A stretch of 12,068 nucleotides of DNA, from assembly GCA_000433315.1 (NCBI GenBank), contig FR893371.1:1-12068 (forward strand), written 5' to 3'. Source of the stretch: Firmicutes bacterium CAG:345 (GTDB lineage Bacteria > Bacillota_I > Bacilli_A > RFN20 > CAG-288). Below, piece after piece: positions 7,244-12,068 of the stretch. The notes below the pieces were generated by a model. That model was not told where the DNA came from, searched no databases, and was given only the letters and a program-made list of their open reading frames with translations. Position 1 is the stretch's first letter, and the number at the start of each line of letters is the position of its first letter. The translations under genes were made by a program, and so were the position numbers.

Positions 7244-10200
7244 TATGTTGCCATTAAATGAAAATTATATCCAAAGAATAAAAAGCAAATATAATGATGA
7301 ACAACAAGAAGCGATATTTGTCGATAAAGTTTCGGCTTTAGTTTCAGCTGGCGCTGGAAGTGGAAAGACAGCGGTACTTTCGGAAAGAACTATTGCATTA
7401 TTAAAAGCAGGTTTTGATATTTCGCGAATTTTGATTTTAACATTCACTGATAATGCGGCACAAAATATGAAAATTCGCATAAAAGCTAAAATCAGTGAAG
7501 ATAAAGATGGCGATATAAAAGAAGCAGAAAAATATGTCAGTGGTGCTGATATCATGACTTTTGATTCCTTCAATCGCAAATTAGCGATTAAATATGGTTC
7601 TTATCTCGGATTAGAAAGCGGATATGAAATCATTAATGATTCGGCTTTAAATGTAATTAAGTTCAATTATATCAAATCCTTTTTGGATGAAAAAATAGAG
7701 CAAAAAGATCCAGATATTCTCTTTGTTTTAGATAGATTTACAAATAAGGATTATAAACCTATTGTTACTTTAATCTCGGAAATTTATGAAAAAATTGATC
7801 TTTTAGTCGATCCAGAAAAAGAATTAGAAAAATTTATCGCTGAACCTATATACAAAAATATAGATGAAGTATATCAATATCATTTTGATAATATCATGAG
7901 ATATTTAAATGAATATTATAAAGAAATGCACGCTCTTTTTAATAATGATGAGAAAATGTTAAAAAAGATTGAAGATTTTAAAAATGCATATTCAAGGGCA
8001 AATGATTATTCTGAATTGAAAATCATCAGTCAAACCCTTAAAGCGATAAATAAGCCGAGAGGAATAGATGATCTAACTTATGCTGAATTTCAAGCGATAA
8101 AAAAACGTTCCTTCGAAAAATATAAAGATTTGATAGGAATTATTGATAAAGATCAATTTATTAAAATCGAAGAAAATTATAAAGGGTTTTATATCAAAAT
8201 ATTCAATTTTGTAAAAGATTTATTTAATTATCTTAATAGGTATAAAGAGGAACAAAGAAAGTTTACTTTCCAGGATATTTCACATAAAATACTTCATCTT
8301 TTGAAGACTAATGAAGAAATTAGATTGGAATTAAAAAATCATTATCAGGAAATTATGGTTGATGAGTATCAAGATAATTCTGATATTCAGGAAGAGATGA
8401 TCGATCTTTTGGAAAATGATAATCTATTTTTAGTTGGTGATATTAAACAATCAATTTATCGTTTTAGAAATGCGAATCCAAAATTATTTTCAACTAGATA
8501 CAATGATTATAAAGAAGGAAGAAGAAAAGGCATAGTAATCGACATGAACAAAAATTATCGTTCATCTCCTGCAGTGATTAATGATGTCAATTATCTTTTC
8601 GCAAGAATAATGAGCCAAAATTTTGGTGGAATAGAATATGATGATAAGCAAAAGATGAGTTCAGAGAATGCGATGTATAAAGGTAAAACTTATTATAATG
8701 AGTTAAAAGTTGTTTCTGATAACGGAGATAGACCACTAGAGACAGAACTTAATGCTATAGCTGATGATATAAAAAAGAAGATTTCGACCGGAATATATGA
8801 TTATAAAGACTTCGCTATCATTTTAGATCGCTCAACTGAATTTGATGATATCATTGAAATCATGACTAAAAATGGGATTCCTGTTGCAGCAAATTATAAT
8901 GGAAATTTATTGGATAAGGTTATTTCAAATCTTCTTATAGATATAGTTAAAATTCTTGCTTGTTTTAGCAATAATGATTTTTGGAGTGCTGATTTCAAAA
9001 ATTCTTTTGTTGCAATTTCTAGAAGCTATATCATTGGATTAAGCGATGAAGAAATTGAAAATTATATTTCAACCAATAGTCAGCATCAGACACCATGGGT
9101 TGTTGATTTATTTGGTTTATATTCAGAAATGAGAGGAAGAACAACATATGAAATTTTTGAAGCTTCCTTATCTCAACTAAATGTATTAAATTCGATTTTG
9201 AAAGATGAGAACTATAGTGTTGACTTAGTTATCCTAGAAAAAATTGAAGACTATATTAAAGAACTTTCTTCATTGAATTATGGCTTTAATGATATTATTG
9301 ACTATTTTGAAGATATAAAAGAAAATAACATTTCTTCTAAAGGAAAGTTTCTCAGCGAAAAAACAAATGCTGTCACATTAATAAACACTTTCCTTTCTAA
9401 AGGTCTTGAATATCGGCATTGTTATTTTCCTTATCTTTATAAGGAGTATAATGAAAAAGAAACAGTATCGGCTTTAATATTTTCAACAAAATATGGAATA
9501 ATGCACAAATTTGCAGAAGAAGATTTTAATGTAGATAAGTTTAACAGTGATAATTATTTAAACCCTATAAAAGAACTGGATAAAATAGATTCATTGAATC
9601 AAGGTCGTCAAGAAAAGGTACGTTTGCTATATGTTGCTTTGACCCGACCTAAAGAATCTTTTACTATTGTCAGATTTATAAAAAATAAGAAAAATGATGA
9701 AGCACCAAAAAGTATAGATCAAATAAAATGTCTTGAAGGTCTTTTGGATTATTCTGGATTTTTTGAATATATGGGTAGAAGAAAAGCTAACACTGAAATT
9801 GTTGAAAATAAAAAAGAAAAACTATTTGAAAATATAGATTATCATTTTTCTTATGAAGAACTTTCAGAAAAAGAGATTGAGGAAATCTTTAGCAAAAAGA
9901 AAGATATTTATATAACTGCATCATCTTCTTCAGTTCATTCTGATACTGGCGTTTTATTAAAAGGAACTAAGTTGCATGAAATGTTTGAAAATATTGATTT
10001 AAAAAATCCACAACTTGATAAAAATGAAGAAAATTATATATTTATTTCTAAATTTTTAAATTGTGGATTATTGGATGATATCAAAGATGCAGATGTTTAT
10101 CAGGAATTCGCTTTTGTTGATAACGAAAATAATACGACAGGTATTATCGATTTGCTCCTTGTTTATCAAGATAAAATTAAGATAATTGATTATAAAACAA

Positions 10201-10334
10201 AGAATTTAGATGATCCTCATTATATTGAACAGCTGCATACTTATAGAAATGCTATCAGACAATATTTTGGTGAAAATATTGCGATTGAAACTTATTTATA
10301 TTCGATAATTGATGGAGTTTATAAAAGCATTTGA
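7233..10334 (+). CDS. addA: AddA helicase-nuclease subunit
   Basis: A UvrD-like SF1 helicase fused to a RecB-type nuclease, 1,033 residues from the ATG at 7233 (B. subtilis AddA has about 1,230). It unwinds and degrades broken DNA ends with AddB before RecA loading. Motifs in order are: Q motif NDEQQEAI; Walker A AGAGSGKT (K45); Ia TFTDNAA; II VDEYQD (D377, E378); III LVGDIKQSIYRFR; IV NYRSSPAV; V NTFLSKGLEY (717-727); VI LLYVALTR (R805). The C-terminal nuclease has LHE (H915), GIIDL (D973) and IDYKTKN (D986, K988). Motif V normally reads T-I-H-x-SKGLE; here the His position is F720. All ATPase and nuclease residues remain, so activity is expected. An earlier ATG at 7158 lies within addB and is unlikely. 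The gene ends with TGA, directly abutting the convergent gene's stop. Confidence 0.95.
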   Translation: MKNNMLPLNENYIQRIKSKYNDEQQEAIFVDKVSALVSAGAGSGKTAVLSERTIALLKAGFDISRILILTFTDNAAQNMKIRIKAKISEDKDGDIKEAEKYVSGADIMTFDSFNRKLAIKYGSYLGLESGYEIINDSALNVIKFNYIKSFLDEKIEQKDPDILFVLDRFTNKDYKPIVTLISEIYEKIDLLVDPEKELEKFIAEPIYKNIDEVYQYHFDNIMRYLNEYYKEMHALFNNDEKMLKKIEDFKNAYSRANDYSELKIISQTLKAINKPRGIDDLTYAEFQAIKKRSFEKYKDLIGIIDKDQFIKIEENYKGFYIKIFNFVKDLFNYLNRYKEEQRKFTFQDISHKILHLLKTNEEIRLELKNHYQEIMVDEYQDNSDIQEEMIDLLENDNLFLVGDIKQSIYRFRNANPKLFSTRYNDYKEGRRKGIVIDMNKNYRSSPAVINDVNYLFARIMSQNFGGIEYDDKQKMSSENAMYKGKTYYNELKVVSDNGDRPLETELNAIADDIKKKISTGIYDYKDFAIILDRSTEFDDIIEIMTKNGIPVAANYNGNLLDKVISNLLIDIVKILACFSNNDFWSADFKNSFVAISRSYIIGLSDEEIENYISTNSQHQTPWVVDLFGLYSEMRGRTTYEIFEASLSQLNVLNSILKDENYSVDLVILEKIEDYIKELSSLNYGFNDIIDYFEDIKENNISSKGKFLSEKTNAVTLINTFLSKGLEYRHCYFPYLYKEYNEKETVSALIFSTKYGIMHKFAEEDFNVDKFNSDNYLNPIKELDKIDSLNQGRQEKVRLLYVALTRPKESFTIVRFIKNKKNDEAPKSIDQIKCLEGLLDYSGFFEYMGRRKANTEIVENKKEKLFENIDYHFSYEELSEKEIEEIFSKKKDIYITASSSSVHSDTGVLLKGTKLHEMFENIDLKNPQLDKNEENYIFISKFLNCGLLDDIKDADVYQEFAFVDNENNTTGIIDLLLVYQDKIKIIDYKTKNLDDPHYIEQLHTYRNAIRQYFGENIAIETYLYSIIDGVYKSI

Positions 10335-11240
10335 TTAAAGGTATTTGTTGATAATAATTTCGCCGCTTATTTTAGAGCTGTTGATATTTTTATCTTTTAC
10401 TCTGGCGGTTTCTATTTTTATATTACCAGAAATTGTACTGAGTTTAACTTCATCAGCAGAGATATTGGTTATTTCATAGTTTCCTGAAATTGTATTTAAG
10501 TATATTCCTTTTGATTCGATATTTTCGATTTCCATTTTTCCTGAGACTGTGGAAAGAAAGATGTCTTCTTTTGATAAAAGGTTATTGGCACTAATTTTTC
10601 CGTTGACATTATCAATTCTTATATTTGTACCGAGGACATTATTTAAAGTGTAGCTTCCATTGACATTTTTAATTGATATTGTTTCGGCGTAAACTGAGTC
10701 GATATTGCATTCTGTTGCTACGGTTTGGATACTCAAACGTTTTAATTTTATATCATTTCCTATTTCTAAAGTTCCATTGTAATTGGTCTTTTTGAAAAGT
10801 GTTGTTTTTAAACGATTTTTAATTTTTATAGAATCTTCGGCAATGTCGAAATTATACATGTCCTTATATCCATCTTCATTGCAGAAAAATGAAACTCCAG
10901 GTGATTTTTTATGGATAATATGCAAGGATTTCATATTTGATAGAGAAATATCTAGAGTATATTCTTTTTTGTTACCATCGGTATTTGTTTCATCTTTTTC
11001 TATTTTTTGTTCTTCTGGTTGAATGATTTCAGGTTCTTCTTGTTTTTCCTCATGGGGTTTGTAGCGTAATGCAATGGATTCTGGTGTTCCTAATGCTTCA
11101 ATGATTTCTTCATCTTTATAATCGATTTCGTAGTAGATATCAAATCTTTTTCTATAGATGTCTAATACTTCTTCAGTATTTTTAACTCCATTTTCTTTTA
11201 ATTTTTCATCGAGTTTCTTTAAAAATTCTTCCTTGGTCAT
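10335..11240 (-). CDS. HAAS-like (DUF1700) / DUF4097 beta-repeat protein, no membrane segment
   Basis: This 301-residue protein has three parts. Residues 1-61 (MTKEEFLKKLDEKL, then ALGTPESIALRY) match the HAAS/DUF1700 helical domain. Residues 62-92 are a charged Glu/Gln-rich linker. Residues 93-301 are a DUF4097 (adhesin-like) beta-solenoid. Its last half shows six copies of x-[VI]-[NS]-G: at 192, 211, 231, 250, 269 and 290, spaced 19-21 residues. No signal peptide or transmembrane helix is visible, although many HAAS proteins are membrane-anchored, so it is probably cytoplasmic. Its ATG overlaps the stop of the DUF2089-like gene as ATGA, implying coupled translation and related jobs. B. subtilis yvlB-type loci likewise include DUF4097 proteins, linked to envelope stress; a similar role here is inference. 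The stop abuts that of addA. Confidence 0.85.
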   Translation of the reverse strand: MTKEEFLKKLDEKLKENGVKNTEEVLDIYRKRFDIYYEIDYKDEEIIEALGTPESIALRYKPHEEKQEEPEIIQPEEQKIEKDETNTDGNKKEYTLDISLSNMKSLHIIHKKSPGVSFFCNEDGYKDMYNFDIAEDSIKIKNRLKTTLFKKTNYNGTLEIGNDIKLKRLSIQTVATECNIDSVYAETISIKNVNGSYTLNNVLGTNIRIDNVNGKISANNLLSKEDIFLSTVSGKMEIENIESKGIYLNTISGNYEITNISADEVKLSTISGNIKIETARVKDKNINSSKISGEIIINKYL

Positions 11241-11620
11241 TTTTCTTCAATCTCCTTTAATTTTTTTTCAGCTTCTTCTATAGTGATCTCTTTCATTTTT
11301 AGTTTGCACAGAATTTCTTCTCTTGTCATACTTTGATTTTCTAAAATTGTTATTTCATCAAATCCGAGAGCGGTTATTATTTCATTCAATGTCTTTTTAA
11401 CTGTTGGATAGGAGATGTTTAAATCCTTTTCAACTCCTTTGATATTTCCAGCATTTTTTAAAAATATAAGAATGAAGTCTTGTTGATCTTTATTGAGATA
11501 ATCGAATTTGGAAAGATGAAATTCTCCTTGTAATTTTGTTTGACAATGGGGACAATATAACTCGCTAGCTATTAATTTTTCATTGCAGATAGGACATTGA
11601 CTTATTATTTTGTTTTTCAT
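11237..11620 (-). CDS. DUF2089-like zinc-ribbon/HTH regulator
   Basis: A 127-residue protein. A zinc ribbon occupies the N-terminus, with CPIC at 9-12 and CPHC at 23-26. A helix-turn-helix lies at about 58-87 (NISYPTVKKTLNEI reads as the recognition helix region). A SHOCT-like C-terminal helical tail follows (about 98-127, with MTREEILCKLKMKEI). This order matches the DUF2089 family, small putative transcription regulators commonly encoded beside DUF4097 or PspC-type envelope genes. The target is unknown; autoregulation of the two-gene operon is a reasonable guess. SD GAGGTGAG stands just before the ATG, and a promoter is visible upstream. The terminal TGA overlaps the next ATG by four bases. 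Confidence 0.85.
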   Translation of the reverse strand: MKNKIISQCPICNEKLIASELYCPHCQTKLQGEFHLSKFDYLNKDQQDFILIFLKNAGNIKGVEKDLNISYPTVKKTLNEIITALGFDEITILENQSMTREEILCKLKMKEITIEEAEKKLKEIEEK

Positions 11621-11636
11621 TTCTCACCTCATTTAT

Positions 11637-11664
11637 AGTATATGCTTATAATTAAAAAAATCAA
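11637..11664 (-). promoter_or_regulatory. Promoter of the DUF2089-DUF4097 operon
   Basis: On the minus strand TTGATT (11659-11664) and TATACT (11637-11642) are separated by 16 bp, a good sigma-A-type match. Initiation near 11630 would give a very short leader directly before the SD GAGGTGAG (11623-11630). Confidence 0.55.
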
Positions 11665-11706
11665 CATTAATATTAATAAAATTAATTTTTAGTTTAATAA
11701 TGTTAA
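11654..11706 (-). terminator. AT-rich terminator of the upstream ABC transporter gene
   Basis: On the minus strand TTAACATTA (11698-11706) pairs with TAATGTTGA (11661-11669), 9 bp with one G-U, followed by seven T (11654-11660). The loop is long and AT-rich, so strength is uncertain. It lies 30 nt after the substrate-binding-protein stop, and its T run is shared with the next operon's -35 region. Confidence 0.4.
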
Positions 11707-11735
11707 TAAAAATATTGATTTAATTAAGTTTAATA

Positions 11736-12068
11736 TTACAAATATTTATCTGTAACTAATTTTTCAAAAGGTGGTATGTAGTCTTCTTCTAATTCTCCAG
11801 CCATCTTTATGATACTTACTAGCTTTTCAAATTCTTCTTTGCTGATTTTTTGATTTTCAGCATAAGCTTTGATGGTTTTGTAATTTTTTAAAATAGTTTT
11901 AATTTCATCAAGACTTGATGAAAGAAAGTCTTTTTGTATAACCTTAGCGATTTCTTCATCATCGTGAGTATAGACATAGTCTATTCCTTTTTTTATTGCG
12001 CGATTAAATTTTTTAATTATATCTTGTTTATCAGTTATAGTTGAACTAAGTGCGCTATAAGCAGTGTA
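11736..12068 (-). CDS. ABC transporter substrate-binding protein, NMT1/SsuA/ThiY type (C-terminal fragment)
   Basis: Only the last 110 residues are in the window; the start lies beyond the right edge. The frame opens with YTAYSALSSTI, continues with QDIIKKFNRAIKKGIDYV and DDEEIAKVI, and ends with AGELEEDYIPPFEKLVTDKYL (split here as GELEEDY and FEKLVTDKYL). This is the typical C-terminal lobe of substrate-binding proteins for aliphatic sulfonates, taurine, nitrate or pyrimidine precursors. The stretch 'F-x-x-A-x-x-x-G-x-x-x-V' and the closing 'YxxLVTxKYL' are the features I used. The ligand cannot be decided from this part. Permease and ATPase genes, if present, should be on the minus strand upstream, outside the window. 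Confidence 0.85.
   Translation of the reverse strand, partial: YTAYSALSSTITDKQDIIKKFNRAIKKGIDYVYTHDDEEIAKVIQKDFLSSSLDEIKTILKNYKTIKAYAENQKISKEEFEKLVSIIKMAGELEEDYIPPFEKLVTDKYL

Noticed and set aside
1..12068. CRISPR arrays, tRNA/rRNA genes, insertion sequences, riboswitches
   Set aside because: I found no spaced direct repeats, no tRNA-like folds or conserved arms, no transposase motifs and no long structured leaders.

Overview
The window looks like chromosomal DNA of a low-GC Bacillota, probably Bacilli/Erysipelotrichia-like or an uncultured relative. The base composition is very AT-rich, Shine-Dalgarno sites are clear (AGGAGG type), the recombination nuclease is AddAB rather than RecBCD, and a DegV/FakB protein is present. 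The standard code with TGA as stop fits: intact genes use TGG for Trp, and TGA closes addA and the DUF2089-like gene. The taxon is inferred from gene content, not from a marker gene.

Region 1 (1-2532, + strand) is the decaying 3' end of an RHS/polymorphic-toxin locus. It begins inside an RHS protein whose core motif (VDPTGH) leads into a hydrophobic, glycine-rich C-terminal tip. A small three-helix membrane protein follows, a candidate immunity gene whose SD overlaps the toxin stop. After about 235 bp of degraded spacer comes a second, orphan RHS tip. It keeps only a scrap of RHS core with an apparent internal deletion and altered motif, and it is interrupted by TGA and TAG. Its ancestral frame would end in an ATGA overlap with a second small gene, itself interrupted by TGA. 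This is the layout of displaced toxin-tip plus immunity modules stacked behind an rhs gene.

Region 2 (2561-4841) holds a leftward pair, degV/fakB-like followed by a HAD phosphatase, ending in a strong GAAA-loop terminator. It is divergent from a TetR-family regulator. The shared intergenic region carries a perfect 12-bp palindrome, a candidate operator.

Region 3 (4904-10334, + strand) is a two-gene addB-addA unit with an 11-nt overlap, encoding the helicase-nuclease that processes double-strand breaks. Both proteins keep the PD-(D/E)XK nuclease residues. AddB also keeps the four Fe-S cysteines but is much shorter than usual, and AddA has an unusual helicase motif V.

Region 4 (10335-12068, - strand) has a zinc-ribbon DUF2089-like regulator translationally coupled to a HAAS-like/DUF4097 protein with six regular repeats. 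Its stop codon abuts that of addA. Upstream on the same strand is the C-terminal end of an NMT1/SsuA-type ABC transporter substrate-binding protein, with an AT-rich terminator that overlaps the next promoter.

I saw no tRNA, rRNA, CRISPR array, insertion sequence or riboswitch. The best candidate for something new is the RHS tip/immunity module pair in region 1, whose toxin activities I cannot assign.
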